From: Pseudomonas putida
GTDB taxonomy: Bacteria; Pseudomonadota; Gammaproteobacteria; Pseudomonadales; Pseudomonadaceae
Reading direction: 5' to 3'
NCBI RefSeq assembly: GCF_022627325.1
Contig: NZ_JAETZZ010000004.1
Location: forward strand, 186,001-250,000
DNA length: 64,000 bases
This document shows, piece after piece, positions 1-9,825 of the stretch. The position numbers were made by a program, and so were the translations under genes. The first letter of the stretch is position 1; the number at the start of each line of letters is the position of its first letter. The notes beneath the pieces were generated by a model that saw only the letters and a program-made list of their open reading frames with translations, did no database searches and was not told the DNA's origin.

Positions 1-125
1 TGCTGCTCGGTTCCGGTGTACTTGGCACGCTTGAGGTCGCGGGACAGGTCCAGCAGGTACTTCAGCTCGCGGGTGGTGTGGTGTTCCAGGCTGAGCAGGT
101 TGCGGTTGTGAATGTTGAACGCCAT
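1..125 (-). CDS. arcB: Ornithine carbamoyltransferase, catabolic (N-terminal part only)
   Basis: The first 41 codons are present and the gene runs off the left edge. The translated start ([17 protein letters not shown], then [12 protein letters not shown]) is typical of the catabolic ornithine carbamoyltransferase of the arginine deiminase pathway. That enzyme converts citrulline and phosphate to carbamoyl phosphate and ornithine in the cytoplasm. An AAGGAG ribosome-binding site lies just upstream of the ATG. The gene follows arcA by 67 bp on the same strand, as expected for an arcDABC operon. Identification rests on the N-terminus and the context. Confidence 0.93.
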   Translation of the reverse strand, partial: MAFNIHNRNLLSLEHHTTRELKYLLDLSRDLKRAKYTGTEQ

Positions 126-192
126 GGTGATTCTCCTTGAGTTCGGTAATCGGCCCGGCCACCGCCTTGTGGGGCAGCAGGGAAAATGGTCG

Positions 193-1446
193 TTAGTAAT
201 CGATGGGGTCACGCACGATCGGGCAGGTCATGCAGTGGCCGCCGCCACGGCCCCGGCCAAGCTCGCCGGCACTGATGGTGATGACCTCGATGCCAGCCTT
301 GCGCAGCAAGGTGTTGGTGTAGGTGTTGCGGTCGTAGCCGATGACCACGCCAGGCTCCATCGCCACCACGTTGTTGCCGTCATCCCACTGTTCGCGCTCG
401 GCGGCGAAGCTGTTGCCGCCGGTCTCGACCACGCGCAGCTTTACCCCCAGTTGCTCGCCCACCACTTCGATGAACGACTTGTTCTCGCGGCGCACGTCCA
501 TGCCGTAGGGCTTGCTTTCGTCCGGCCGGATGATGAACGGCACGATTTCTTTCACCACCTCGGGGAAGATTGTCACCAGGTCGCGGTCGCAGAAGCTGAA
601 GACGGTGTCCAGGTGCATCGCCGCGCGGGATTTCGGCAGGCCGGCAACGATGACCTTCTCCACTGCGCCCTTGGCGAACAGGTTCTGCGCCAGCTGCCCG
701 ATGGCCTGGCGTGAAGTGCGCTCGCCCATGCCGATCAGCACGATGCCTTTGCCGATCGGCATCACGTCACCGCCTTCAAGGGTGGCGTTGCCGTGTTCTT
801 TGTCCGGGTCGCCGTACCAGACCTGGAAGTCGGCACCGGTGAACTGCGGGTGGAATTTGTAGATGGCGGTCGTCAGCAGCGTTTCCTGGCGTCGTGCCGG
901 CCAGTACATCGGGTTCAGCGTAACCCCGCCGTAGATCCAGCAGGTGGTGTCGCGGGTGAACTGGGTGTTCGGCAGCGGTGGCAGAATGAAGCTGGAGTGG
1001 CCCAGGTAGTCGTTGTACATCTTGACCACGTCGGCGCCCTCGCTTTGCGGCAGGTCCTGGCCGGCCACACCGCCGATCAGAAACTCGGCGAGGTGGCGCG
1101 GCTCCAGGCCTTCGAGCCAGCTGCGCACTTCGTTGGTCAGCCCCACACCTACGGTGTCAGGGGTGATCTTGCGGTCAAGGATCCACTTCAGCGCGTCTTT
1201 GTTCTGCACGATATCGGTCAGCAGGTTGTGCATCTCCAGCACATCCACGCCGCGCTCGCGCATCTTGGTGACGAAGTCGAAATGGTCGCGTTTGGCCTGG
1301 TCGACCCAGATCACATCATCGAACAGCAGTTCGTCGCAGTTGCTCGGGGTCAGGCGCTTGTGCGCAAGCCCTGGGGCGCACACCATTACCTTGCGCAGTT
1401 TGCCGGCTTCGGAGTGCACACCGTACTTCTGTTTTTCAGCGGACAT
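193..1446 (-). CDS. arcA: Arginine deiminase
   Basis: The 417-residue product hydrolyses arginine to citrulline and ammonia, the first step of the anaerobic arginine deiminase route to ATP. The N-terminus ([20 protein letters not shown]) and the C-terminal [14 protein letters not shown] segment, which carries the catalytic Cys, are diagnostic of bacterial ArcA. I chose the ATG at 1446 because GGAGGAAAG lies directly upstream; an in-frame ATG 12 codons earlier lacks a good ribosome-binding site. The gene lies between arcD (32 bp upstream) and arcB (67 bp downstream) and is probably cotranscribed from the promoter ahead of arcD. Confidence 0.97.
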   Translation of the reverse strand: MSAEKQKYGVHSEAGKLRKVMVCAPGLAHKRLTPSNCDELLFDDVIWVDQAKRDHFDFVTKMRERGVDVLEMHNLLTDIVQNKDALKWILDRKITPDTVGVGLTNEVRSWLEGLEPRHLAEFLIGGVAGQDLPQSEGADVVKMYNDYLGHSSFILPPLPNTQFTRDTTCWIYGGVTLNPMYWPARRQETLLTTAIYKFHPQFTGADFQVWYGDPDKEHGNATLEGGDVMPIGKGIVLIGMGERTSRQAIGQLAQNLFAKGAVEKVIVAGLPKSRAAMHLDTVFSFCDRDLVTIFPEVVKEIVPFIIRPDESKPYGMDVRRENKSFIEVVGEQLGVKLRVVETGGNSFAAEREQWDDGNNVVAMEPGVVIGYDRNTYTNTLLRKAGIEVITISAGELGRGRGGGHCMTCPIVRDPIDY

Positions 1447-1478
1447 GGTTCTTTCCTCCAATTGAACGATGACGTGGG

Positions 1479-2906
1479 TCACAGGGTCAGGAAGCCGTCA
1501 TACAGGCCATAGGCCGCCACCAGGGCGCCGATGACCACAGCCGCGAAGATCAGTTTTTCCACGTTGGTGAAGATCGGTTGGCCAATTTCACGCTTGGCCT
1601 TGGCGAACAGGATGACCCCAGGGGCATACAGCAAGGCCGAGAGCAGCAGGTACTTCATGCCGCCTGCATACAACAGCCAGATGGCGTAGATCAGTGCGAT
1701 GGCGCCGATGAGCAGGTCTTTATTGCGTTCGCTGGCGGCCTGCTCGTAGGTTTCACCGCGCATGGCCAGCAAGAAGCCATAGGCTGCCGACCACAGGTAG
1801 GGCACCAGAATCATCGAGGTGGCGAGGTAGATCAGTGACAGGTAAGTGCTGGCGGAGAACAGTGTGATCACCAGGAAGATCTGCACCATGGCATTGGTCA
1901 GCCACAGGGCGTTGGCCGGCACCTGGTTGGCATTTTCGCGGCGCAGGAACTCCGGCATGGTGTGGTCTTTGGCTGCGGCGAACATGATCTCGGCGCACAG
2001 CAGCACCCACGACAGCAGTGCGCCGAGCAGCGAGATGATCAGGCCGACGCTGATCAGCACCGCGCCCCAATGGCCAACCACGTGCTCCAGCACGGCCGCC
2101 ATCGACGGGTTTTGCAGTTTGGCCAGTTCCGGTTGAGTCATCACACCCAGCGACAACACGTTGACCAGCACCAGGAACAGCAACACGGTGATGAAGCCGA
2201 TGACCGTGGCCTTGCCGACGTCGGCGCGTTTTTCCGCTCGCGAGGAGAAAATGCTCGCACCCTCGATGCCGATGAACACCCAGACGGTGACCAGCATCAT
2301 GTTGCGCACCTGGTTCATCACGCTGCCCAGTTCCGGCGTACCGGTGGCCCAGATGTCAGCGGTGAAGATGTCGAGCCGGAAGGCGAACAGGCAGATCAGC
2401 GCGAACAGCACCAGCGGCACCACCTTGGCAACGGTGGTGACCAGGTTGATGAACGCCGCTTCCTTGATGCCGCGCAGGACCAGGAAATGCACTGCCCACA
2501 GCAGCACCGATGCGCCGATGATGGCGGCCGGGGTGTTGCCTTCGCCGAAGATGGGGAAGAAGTAGCCTAGGGTGCTGAACAGCAGCACGAAGTACCCGAC
2601 GTTGCCCAGCCAGGCACTGATCCAGTAGCCCCAGGCCGAGGAGAAGCCCATGTAGTCACCGAAGCCGGCCTTGGCGTAGGCGTATACCCCGCCGTCCAGA
2701 TCAGGCTTGCGATTGGCCAGGGTCTGGAACACGAAGGCCAGGGTCAGCATGCCCACTGCGGTGATTGCCCAGCCGATCAGTACGGCGCCAACGCCTGCGC
2801 TCGCGGCCATGTTTTGCGGCAACGAGAATATACCGCCACCAATCATCGAACCGACGACGAGTGCAACGAGTGCGCCAAGTTTAAGTTTTCCGGAAGAATC
2901 AGACAT
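1479..2906 (-). CDS. arcD: Arginine/ornithine antiporter
   Basis: The 475-residue protein belongs to the APC (amino acid-polyamine-organocation) superfamily. It exchanges external arginine for internal ornithine across the inner membrane and so feeds the deiminase pathway. The N-terminal [16 protein letters not shown] motif is the conserved APC substrate-binding helix, followed by about 12 hydrophobic segments. It is the first gene of the arcDABC operon. It closely resembles the divergently transcribed gene at 3343-4770. GGAG precedes the ATG by about 8 nt. Confidence 0.95.
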   Translation of the reverse strand: MSDSSGKLKLGALVALVVGSMIGGGIFSLPQNMAASAGVGAVLIGWAITAVGMLTLAFVFQTLANRKPDLDGGVYAYAKAGFGDYMGFSSAWGYWISAWLGNVGYFVLLFSTLGYFFPIFGEGNTPAAIIGASVLLWAVHFLVLRGIKEAAFINLVTTVAKVVPLVLFALICLFAFRLDIFTADIWATGTPELGSVMNQVRNMMLVTVWVFIGIEGASIFSSRAEKRADVGKATVIGFITVLLFLVLVNVLSLGVMTQPELAKLQNPSMAAVLEHVVGHWGAVLISVGLIISLLGALLSWVLLCAEIMFAAAKDHTMPEFLRRENANQVPANALWLTNAMVQIFLVITLFSASTYLSLIYLATSMILVPYLWSAAYGFLLAMRGETYEQAASERNKDLLIGAIALIYAIWLLYAGGMKYLLLSALLYAPGVILFAKAKREIGQPIFTNVEKLIFAAVVIGALVAAYGLYDGFLTL

Positions 2907-2938
2907 TTAACAACTCCATACCAGGAGAACGTTGACGA

Positions 2939-2981
2939 CAGAATAAAACCGTCGCCGTGGCCATGATCTGACATGGATCAG
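2939..2981 (-). promoter_or_regulatory. Putative ANR-dependent promoter of arcDABC
   Basis: Reading toward arcD, CTGAT-CCAT-GTCAG (2981-2968) is a dyad that matches the ANR/FNR consensus TTGAT-N4-ATCAA at 4 of 5 bases in the left arm and 3 of 5 in the right. A TATTCT -10 element follows at 2944-2939. A start site near 2932 would place the dyad centre at about -42, the usual class II ANR activation position. Anaerobic ANR control of arcDABC is established in P. aeruginosa. Its use here is inferred from the sequence. Confidence 0.65.
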
Positions 2982-3342
2982 TTCATGGCGTTGTGAAGTA
3001 GGAAATTTCCTTCACTTGACTCCTGGAGCGTGCCGACAGCCCTGTTGCAGGCCCTGTACCCTGGCACCTCCATGTACAACCAAAGCAAACGCCGTGTTCA
3101 ACCTGCGAACTCTGACGCTAGTCGCTTTTGCAGTTTTCGCAAACTTTTCTCAACAAATCCCAGGGGGGATCGAGGGATTAAAGTTGCACGTCGGACAAGC
3201 GCTTATCTGGGGTGGCTGGTATAGACAAAAGAGTTATGAGTGCTATAGCTTTAATGGCTTTGTCTATTATAAGCAGCCGTATTCATATACTGATAAAGCT
3301 GTTTCAGCGGTATGACAACACGAACGACAGACGGGGAATCGC
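2982..3342. other. Intergenic region upstream of the second arcD-like gene
   Basis: These 361 bp separate the arcD promoter from the divergent arcD paralogue. The part from about 3190 is AT-rich and contains TATACT near 3294, but I could not pair it convincingly with a -35 element or find a second ANR dyad. Short reading frames here have no recognisable product and no ribosome-binding site, and I do not call them. Confidence 0.4.
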
Positions 3343-4770
3343 ATGAGCGAACCAGGACAGAAACTGCGCCTAGGCGCGTTGATAGCACTGGTGGTCGGTT
3401 CGATGATCGGCGGCGGTATATTCTCGTTGCCACAGAACATGGCCGCGCGCGCGGATGTCGGTGCCGTGCTGATTGGTTGGGGTATCACGGCGGTGGGCAT
3501 GCTGGCGCTGGCCTTCGTGTTCCAGACCTTGGCCAACCGCAAGCCTGAGCTGGACTCAGGGGTGTATGCCTATGCCAAGGCAGGGTTTGGCGATTACATG
3601 GGCTTTTCGTCAGCGTGGGGGTACTGGATCAGCGCCTGGCTGGGCAACGTGGGGTACTTCGTGCTGCTGTTCAGTACCCTTGGCTTCTATTTTCCGGTGT
3701 TCGGTGAGGGCAATACGCCCATTGCCATCGGCTGTGCCTCGTTGCTGCTGTGGTCGGTGCACTTTCTGGTGCTGCGTGGCATCAAGGAGGCGGCGTTCAT
3801 CAACCAGGTGACCACCGTGGCCAAGGTGGTGCCGCTGCTGATCTTCATCGTCATTGCCGCCTTCGCCTTCCGCGCCGACATCTTCACTCGGGATATCTGG
3901 GGCGTGAGCAACCCGCAGTTCGGCAATGTGCTGGACCAGGTGCGCAACATGATGCTGGTCACCGTATTCGTGTTCATCGGCATCGAAGGCGCCAGCGTCT
4001 ATTCGGGGCGGGCGCTGCGCCGGACGGATGTGGGCAAGGCCACGGTGATCGGTTTTCTCGGGGTACTGGCGCTGCTGGTGCTGGTCAACGTGCTGTCGCT
4101 GGGGGTGATGACCCAGCCGGAACTGGCCGGCTTGCAGAACCCCTCACTGGCCTCGGTGCTTGAGCACATCGTCGGGCCATGGGGCGCGTTGCTGATCAGC
4201 ATCGGCCTGGCAGTTTCGCTGCTTGGCGCCTTGCTCTCCTGGGCGCTGCTGTGTGCCGAAATCCTCTTCGCCACGGCCCGGGACAAGACCATGCCGCGCT
4301 TTTTGGCCAAGGAAAATGCCAACCATGTGCCGGCCAATGCCCTGTGGCTGACCAACTGCATGATCCAGGGGTTCTTGCTGATCACCCTGGTTTCGGCGGG
4401 TACCTACACCAGCCTGATCTACCTGGCGTCGTCGATGATCCTGGTGCCGTACCTGTGGTCGGCTGCCTATGCGGTGCTGTTGGCGCTGCGCGGGGACAGT
4501 TATGCCGGGCAGGAGGCGCTGCGCCGCAAGGACCTGTTGGTGGCGTTGGTGGCGCTGTTGTATGCGGTGTGGCTGCTGTATGCCGGCGGGCTCAAGTACC
4601 TGCTGCTCTCGGCATTGCTGTACGCGCCAGGGGTGATCCTGTTCGCCCGGGCCAAGCGTGAGCAAGGCCAGGTGCTGTTCACCACGTGGGAGAAGGTGAT
4701 CTTTGCCGCGGTGCTGATTGGCGCGGCCCTGGCCGCTTATGCGCTGTATTCAGGGCTACTGAGCCTGTGA
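3343..4770 (+). CDS. Second arginine/ornithine antiporter-like APC transporter
   Basis: The 475-residue protein has exactly the length of ArcD and is near-identical over long stretches by eye, including [16 protein letters not shown], the [20 protein letters not shown] segment and the RNMMLVTV helix. It should therefore also be an inner-membrane amino acid antiporter. It is transcribed away from arcDABC and lacks an obvious ANR box, so it may give aerobic or constitutive transport, or have a different substrate preference. Its last 15 bp overlap the convergent gene that follows. It looks like an old tandem duplication with inversion. Confidence 0.88.
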   Translation: MSEPGQKLRLGALIALVVGSMIGGGIFSLPQNMAARADVGAVLIGWGITAVGMLALAFVFQTLANRKPELDSGVYAYAKAGFGDYMGFSSAWGYWISAWLGNVGYFVLLFSTLGFYFPVFGEGNTPIAIGCASLLLWSVHFLVLRGIKEAAFINQVTTVAKVVPLLIFIVIAAFAFRADIFTRDIWGVSNPQFGNVLDQVRNMMLVTVFVFIGIEGASVYSGRALRRTDVGKATVIGFLGVLALLVLVNVLSLGVMTQPELAGLQNPSLASVLEHIVGPWGALLISIGLAVSLLGALLSWALLCAEILFATARDKTMPRFLAKENANHVPANALWLTNCMIQGFLLITLVSAGTYTSLIYLASSMILVPYLWSAAYAVLLALRGDSYAGQEALRRKDLLVALVALLYAVWLLYAGGLKYLLLSALLYAPGVILFARAKREQGQVLFTTWEKVIFAAVLIGAALAAYALYSGLLSL

Positions 4771-5163
4771 CGCAGGCGGGCATGCCTGCTCTGGCCGTGA
4801 CCAGATCCACAGGTTGCCCAGGGCCATGCCGGCGATGGCCAGAAACACCGGCCAGTGATGGTCGAGGAAGGCCAGCATCAGGCCAGCGCACAGCAGCATG
4901 CTGAGGGTTGCGCTGACCTTCGCCCGGCGTTGGATGACCTTGCCATTGCGCCAGTTGAACAGGATGGGCCCGAACAGCCTGTGGTTCTCCAGCCATGCCG
5001 ACAGGCGCGGCGAGCTGCGTGTCGCTGCCCAGGCAGCCAGGAGGATGAACTCGGTGGTCGGCAGGCCTGGAATGACGATGGCGACCAGGCCGATACCCAG
5101 GCTCACGTAAGCCAGGATGCCATAGAGCAGGCGCGAAAGTTTCGAGCGGGCAGGTCGGGTCAT
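4756..5163 (-). CDS. Small inner-membrane protein, DUF454/YbaN family
   Basis: The 135-residue protein has an N-terminal hydrophobic stretch with the family signature (GILAYVSLGIGLVAIVIPGLPTTEF split over the first helix), a conserved PTTEF..LAAWA motif, and a second hydrophobic pair near residues 85-120. This is the DUF454 pattern seen in E. coli YbaN, whose function is unknown. It follows the haem oxygenase gene by 54 bp and may share its transcript, although a terminator-like hairpin lies between them. Its 3' end overlaps the convergent antiporter gene by 15 bp. Confidence 0.85.
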   Translation of the reverse strand: MTRPARSKLSRLLYGILAYVSLGIGLVAIVIPGLPTTEFILLAAWAATRSSPRLSAWLENHRLFGPILFNWRNGKVIQRRAKVSATLSMLLCAGLMLAFLDHHWPVFLAIAGMALGNLWIWSRPEQACPPASQAQ

Positions 5164-5176
5164 GGTCTCACTGCAG

Positions 5177-5206
5177 AAAACGGTCCGGCCACCGGAAGGG
5201 CGGCCG
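5177..5206 (-). terminator. Putative terminator after the haem oxygenase gene
   Basis: Reading on the minus strand, CGGCCGCC-CTTCC-GGTGGCCG forms an 8-bp stem with one G-T pair. A four-T run lies a few bases downstream (5180-5177), so termination may be partial and allow read-through into the DUF454 gene. Confidence 0.5.
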
Positions 5207-5217
5207 GGTAGAGCATA

Positions 5218-5811
5218 TCAGGCCAGCGCGCTGTCGGCGGCGTAGGCATGTTTGAGCAGTTCGGTGAAGCGCTCGAAGGCGGACACTGCGCCGCGCTCGG
5301 CTGCAGCGTCGTCTTCGGCAGACAGCGCCAGGCCATCGAGGGTTCGGATGAACTGCTTCCAGCCTTCGGCGCGGCCTCCGGCCGGTTCGCCCAGGTGGCG
5401 TGCGCCAAAGCTGTCGGACAGCCCCAGGGCCACGGCCCGTTTGATCAGAAATGCGGCGCCCAGTTTGGAGCCTTCGGAGACGAAGATCCAGCCCAACGCC
5501 TCTGCCAGGCTTGGGGCGCGCAAGGCGCCGGGTACTGCAGCCGGTACTTCGGTGTTGAGGTCTGCCAGGTCCAGGCGGGCTTGTTCGGCGCGGCAGCGCT
5601 GGGCCAGGTCAGGCACGATGGCGATCAGTTTCGGGTCGTTGTACAGGGCCTGCAGTTCGGATTGGAACAGGTACTGGGCGACGACGAAGCGGGCGAAACT
5701 CTCGCGGCTGTCGAACGGCGCATGCGATTTGACCAGCGCATCGAGCTCGGTGTGCGGTGCGTGGGTGACCTGGTTGAGACGTTGCGAGCGCAGGGCTGGG
5801 CGGTCGGTCAT
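5218..5811 (-). CDS. hemO: Haem oxygenase (PigA/HemO type)
   Basis: The 197-residue product opens the porphyrin ring of haem with O2 to give biliverdin, CO and free iron in the cytoplasm. The HAPHTELDALV segment holds the candidate proximal His, and the SEGSKLGAAFL helix matches the distal glycine-rich helix of bacterial haem oxygenases. I used the ATG at 5811, preceded by AAGGAAACACC. It lies downstream of a haem-type TonB receptor and its sigma/anti-sigma pair, which supports a role in extracting iron from imported haem. Confidence 0.9.
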   Translation of the reverse strand: MTDRPALRSQRLNQVTHAPHTELDALVKSHAPFDSRESFARFVVAQYLFQSELQALYNDPKLIAIVPDLAQRCRAEQARLDLADLNTEVPAAVPGALRAPSLAEALGWIFVSEGSKLGAAFLIKRAVALGLSDSFGARHLGEPAGGRAEGWKQFIRTLDGLALSAEDDAAAERGAVSAFERFTELLKHAYAADSALA

Positions 5812-5903
5812 GGTGTTTCCTTGGGAATGGGTGGCGTCTAGGGACAAGACGAAACAGCGGCGTGAGGACAGTAAAAATAACTGGGCGTTGTGTTGTGATT
5901 TCC

Positions 5904-6043
5904 GGCCCTATCGCCGGCAAGCCGGCTCCCACTGGGATCGCGCCAGCTTTTAGACATTGAGCAAGACAGTTGCTCCCATAGGTACAGCGCAGTTCTTCAG
6001 CCTTGCGCGCTGCCTGGGGAGCCGGCTTGCCGGCGATAGGGCC
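5904..6043. repeat. Inverted pair of REP elements
   Basis: A copy of the P. putida-type REP (CCTATCGCCGGCAAGCCGGC core) at 5904-5932 faces its inverse at 6019-6043. They flank about 85 bp in the gap between the haem oxygenase and receptor genes. Such REP pairs are typical of intergenic DNA in this group and can fold in mRNA. Confidence 0.85.
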
Positions 6044-6060
6044 AGTACCGATCAGCTCAG

Positions 6061-8646
6061 TCAGATATCCCACACCACATTGATGGCGAAGTTGCGCCCT
6101 GGCATGGTCAGGCGGTCGAGGTTGGCCGGCTGGGTCACGCCCGCCTCACCCTGGCCGTCGTAGCCGCGCACCGAATCCCACTGCCAGTATTTCTTGTCGG
6201 TCAGGTTGTACAGCCCAGCGTTGACCGTTACGTCGTCGGTCACCTTGTAGAAACCGCTCAGGTCCAGCACGCCGTAGCCAGGGGTACGGAACTGCGAGCT
6301 CTGTCCGTCCGGGGCGAAGAACGTAGTGTCGTCGACGCGGGTCTTGCGCTTGACCAGGGTCCAGCTCAACAGACCACCGTAATTGGGCTGCTCATACCCC
6401 AGGCCGAACACGCCGGTCAGTGGGTTGACGCTGTTCAGCGGCTGGCCGTTGTCGTCGTTGCGGCCGTGGGCGTACGCGATCGAGCCTTGGGTGTAGAGCC
6501 CCTCCGGAGCACCGAAATGGTCGAGGTTGAGGCGGCCTTTGACCTCTGCGCCCTTGATGGTGGCGTGCTTGATGTTGTTGGCCTGGAAGGTGGTTTCCAG
6601 GTTGGCCGACTGCACGGCGTCTTCGTCGATGAAGTCGCGGTACTTGTTGTAGAACACCGCAGCGCTGAAGTTACCGGCGTCGAAGTTGCCGCGCAGGCCG
6701 GTCTCGTAGCTCTTGCTCTTCTCCGGCTCAAGCCCGGGGTTGCCCTGCACGCTGTAGCCCAGTGTCGGGTTCTCGAAGCGGCCGTACATCGACTTGGCAG
6801 TCGGTGTGCGGAAGCCTTCGGCGTATTGGCCGTACCAGGTGTAGTTTTCGTTGAAGGCGTAGGTCAGGCCGAACTTGGGCGACAAGCGGTGCCACTTCTT
6901 GTCCGAATCATCGAGGCTGCCAGGTGCGGCTCCGGAGCCTTGGATGCCCCGCAGGAATTCGTCGGTGAATTTCGGCTCCATGCGCGTGTAGTCGTAGCGG
7001 GCACCGGGCAGGAAGGTCCAGTTGTTCCAGCGGATCTCATCCTGCACGAACAGGCTGTAGGTGTTGATGGTCGGGTCCGGGAAATCGCTGACCAGGGCCT
7101 GGCCGTCGCGCGAGCTGTCCTGGCCGATGGCGGTGCAGGTACCACCAATGGCCACACAGGTGCCGGAGCCGCTGCGTGAGCCGGTCACTTCTTCATGCTT
7201 TATGGTGGTGCCGTAGGTCAGCAGGTGATCGGTCTGGCCGATGCTGAAAGCTTTGTCCAGCTGGGCATCGAACACCCATTGGCGGTCCTTGTAGGTGGTC
7301 TGGCGGTCGCGCAGCACCTGCCGCCCCGACGCGACATACAGCTCATCGGTACGCTGGTCGGTCTTGGCGATCTGGTAGTTCAGGCTCCATTTCACGTGGT
7401 CGGCGACCAGGCTGTCGAGGCCGAACTCGTGGTTGATGCCGAAGCGCTCGCGGGTGACGGTGTCGTTGCCCTGGCGCGTGCGGTAGGCGTTCATGGCAGC
7501 AAAGCCTGGAATGAACGGCCCTCCCACGGCGCTGAGGATGTTCTGGTCGCGGTCGTCCTTGTAGCGCTCATAGGTCAAGCCAAAGCGTGCGTCGTCGGCG
7601 TAGTTCCAGCCCAGCTTGGCCAGCACGTTGGTGGTGCGCACATCTTCCGGGTTGGCTTCGGTGCGTGACAGCCCGGTGCCGCCGTGTTCGCCATACGATT
7701 CGGTTTCGTGGCCATTGCGCTGGCTCACATGCAGCAGGCCGTCGAAGTCGCCCTGGCGGCCGGCCACGGTGGCAGAGGTCAGCCAACTATCGTCGGCCGA
7801 GCTGTAGCCGGTCTTCAGGCGCGCGCCCACATCCCTGCCGGGCTTGATGATGTCGTCCGGGTCGAGGGTGAAGTAGCTCACCGCGCCACCGATGGCGTTG
7901 CTGCCATACAGCACCGAGGCCGGGCCGCGCAGGATCTCCACGCGCTTGACGATTTCCGGGTCGACGTAGTTGCGCTGCGTCTGGGCGTAGGGGCCGTAGA
8001 AGAAGCTGTCGGGGATCGACACACCGTCGATCTGGGTGAGGATGCGTTCGCCGTCGATACCGCGGATGTTGTAGCCGTTCAGGCCACTGCGCTGGCCAAC
8101 GCCGCCGACCGACACGCCAGGCTCGTAGCGCACCAGTTCCTGGATGTCATTGACGTTCTGCCGGTCCAGCTGTTCGCGGGTCTGCACGCTCACGGTGCTG
8201 GGTACCTGGCTGACATCCTGAGCGCTGCGAGTCGCGCTGACGGTCATTTGCTGCAGGGCAATGGCGTTGCCCGCCTGACGCTCCAGCACCACATTACCGT
8301 TGCTGATCTTGCGATAGCCCAGGCCGGTACCTTGCAGCAGTTGTTTCAGCGCTGCTTCCGGAGGCAGCGAGCCGCGGACGCCTGGCGAATCCACACCCTC
8401 GGCCAGTTCGGCGCTGAAGCCCACCTGCCAGCCGGTCACCTGGCTGAAGGCATTGACGGCCTCGACCAGGGGCTGCTGGGCGATGCTGAAGCGGTAGCCG
8501 CCCATATGCGGGGTTGTTGCCTGCGCAGGTTCCGCGGCCAGCGCCGGGAGGCCGCAGGCGCCACTGGCGAGCAGGGCCAGGGTCAGCAGGGACAGTTGGC
8601 CGGTACGGCGGGGAAGGTGGGACGGGCGAGTTGGACCTGTGGACAT
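6061..8646 (-). CDS. TonB-dependent haem/haemoprotein receptor with signalling domain
   Basis: The 861-residue outer-membrane receptor has a signal peptide ending near AALA-A, then an STN signalling domain at about residues 50-105. The plug domain includes LVRYEPGVSVGG, NIRGIDG and RVEILRGPASVLYGS, and the beta-barrel ends in the aromatic NVVWDI terminus. The plug and barrel resemble the TonB haemoglobin/haem receptor family (HasR/HmuR-like). The STN domain implies ligand-dependent signalling to the FecR-like protein encoded next. GGGAG precedes the ATG. It probably imports haem that the adjacent haem oxygenase degrades. The exact ligand is not determined. Confidence 0.9.
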   Translation of the reverse strand: MSTGPTRPSHLPRRTGQLSLLTLALLASGACGLPALAAEPAQATTPHMGGYRFSIAQQPLVEAVNAFSQVTGWQVGFSAELAEGVDSPGVRGSLPPEAALKQLLQGTGLGYRKISNGNVVLERQAGNAIALQQMTVSATRSAQDVSQVPSTVSVQTREQLDRQNVNDIQELVRYEPGVSVGGVGQRSGLNGYNIRGIDGERILTQIDGVSIPDSFFYGPYAQTQRNYVDPEIVKRVEILRGPASVLYGSNAIGGAVSYFTLDPDDIIKPGRDVGARLKTGYSSADDSWLTSATVAGRQGDFDGLLHVSQRNGHETESYGEHGGTGLSRTEANPEDVRTTNVLAKLGWNYADDARFGLTYERYKDDRDQNILSAVGGPFIPGFAAMNAYRTRQGNDTVTRERFGINHEFGLDSLVADHVKWSLNYQIAKTDQRTDELYVASGRQVLRDRQTTYKDRQWVFDAQLDKAFSIGQTDHLLTYGTTIKHEEVTGSRSGSGTCVAIGGTCTAIGQDSSRDGQALVSDFPDPTINTYSLFVQDEIRWNNWTFLPGARYDYTRMEPKFTDEFLRGIQGSGAAPGSLDDSDKKWHRLSPKFGLTYAFNENYTWYGQYAEGFRTPTAKSMYGRFENPTLGYSVQGNPGLEPEKSKSYETGLRGNFDAGNFSAAVFYNKYRDFIDEDAVQSANLETTFQANNIKHATIKGAEVKGRLNLDHFGAPEGLYTQGSIAYAHGRNDDNGQPLNSVNPLTGVFGLGYEQPNYGGLLSWTLVKRKTRVDDTTFFAPDGQSSQFRTPGYGVLDLSGFYKVTDDVTVNAGLYNLTDKKYWQWDSVRGYDGQGEAGVTQPANLDRLTMPGRNFAINVVWDI

Positions 8647-8772
8647 CGAAAGCGCTCCCTGACGCGCGAACTGTTATAGGTGATTACCGTTCCTGTTTTC
8701 AAACAAGAATCAGTTGCATTGGCTATAACGAGACGGGCGGGCCAGGGCGATCGCGTAAAAATAATGTTCAGG

Positions 8773-9735
8773 TCAGTTGAGGATGACCACGGCGGGGTAT
8801 TCGTGCAGTTGCGCCGAGGTGATATGGGCCAGCGCGCGCAAGGTCTCCAGCGGCTGGTCGAGGCGGTAGTTGCCGGTGACCGCGATATCGCCGAGGTGGG
8901 CGTTGCGGTTGATGATCCAGCCCGGGTAATAGCGCCGCACCTCGGCCAGCACCTGGCTAAGTGGGCAGTTTTCGAACACCAGGCGCCCATCGACCCAGGC
9001 GAGGTCCTTGTGCATGTCCGGGCGCTGGCGCTGGCCGAAGCCTTTCGGGCCGACGCTGATACTGTCGCCAGCGCTCAGGCGGATCCGCTGGTCGCTGGCG
9101 GCCTGCAGGTCGACATCGCCGCGCTGTACCCGGACCTGTGCTTCGCCATCGAGGTAGCGCACGGCAAAATCGGTGTCGCGCACCTGTGCCCGTAGCGGGC
9201 CGGCCTGAACTTCCAGGGGGGGTTGGCTGCCACCGGGTACCTGGAAATACGCCTCGCCTTGTAGCAGCCGGGCCACCTGACGGCCGTCGCGCAGGTCGCT
9301 GGCGAAGGCCGAGTCGGTATTGAGCAGCACCTTGGCGCCGTCATCGAGTTGCAGGCGCTGGCGCTCGCCCACCACGGTCAGATGATCAGCTTGCAGGCGC
9401 ATCGGCAGGTTGCCGACGGTGAACAGGCCGACCAGCAGCACTGCGGCAGTGGCCAGGGGTTTCCAGTGGGCGCGCAGGCGCCCGCCTACCGAGCGTCGCC
9501 GGCCCTGGTCCATCTTCATGGCAGCCTGACGCAGGGGGGAACCGTTCCACAGGGCTTCGGCTTCGACGTAGGCTTCGGCGTTTTCCGGCGCAGCACTGAG
9601 CCACTGCTCGAAGGCCAGGGTGTCGGCTTCTGTGGCGCATTGCAGACGTACCAGCCAGTCCAGCGCTTCGTCCATCGCTCGGGCACGGACATTGGGCCCG
9701 TTGGTGGGCGGGCGAGGGGCGCAGCTGTCGGTCAC
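8773..9735 (-). CDS. FecR-family anti-sigma factor/sigma regulator
   Basis: The 320-residue protein has an N-terminal cytoplasmic domain containing ALDWLVRLQ and the FEQWLSAAPENAEAY motif. One transmembrane helix follows near residues 93-110 (LATAAVLLVGLFTVG), then a periplasmic FecR domain (VVGERQRLQLDDGAKVLLNTDS). Such proteins relay binding of ligand to an STN-containing receptor to a cognate ECF sigma factor. Translation appears to start at GTG, with AAGGA 7 nt upstream. It lies between the sigma gene and the receptor gene, the classic surface-signalling order. Confidence 0.93.
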   Translation of the reverse strand: MTDSCAPRPPTNGPNVRARAMDEALDWLVRLQCATEADTLAFEQWLSAAPENAEAYVEAEALWNGSPLRQAAMKMDQGRRRSVGGRLRAHWKPLATAAVLLVGLFTVGNLPMRLQADHLTVVGERQRLQLDDGAKVLLNTDSAFASDLRDGRQVARLLQGEAYFQVPGGSQPPLEVQAGPLRAQVRDTDFAVRYLDGEAQVRVQRGDVDLQAASDQRIRLSAGDSISVGPKGFGQRQRPDMHKDLAWVDGRLVFENCPLSQVLAEVRRYYPGWIINRNAHLGDIAVTGNYRLDQPLETLRALAHITSAQLHEYPAVVILN

Positions 9736-9825
9736 GGTGAATCCTTGAAATGATTTTCCCGAATGATCAAGGCTAAGGCGGGGCGTGGCAAGCGCTTCGC
9801 CGAAGTAGGGTGGCCAGCGGTCGCC

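Noticed and set aside
3016..3433. Small frames in the arcD/arcD-like gap
   Set aside because: No ribosome-binding site, no homology, and they overlap the promoter region.
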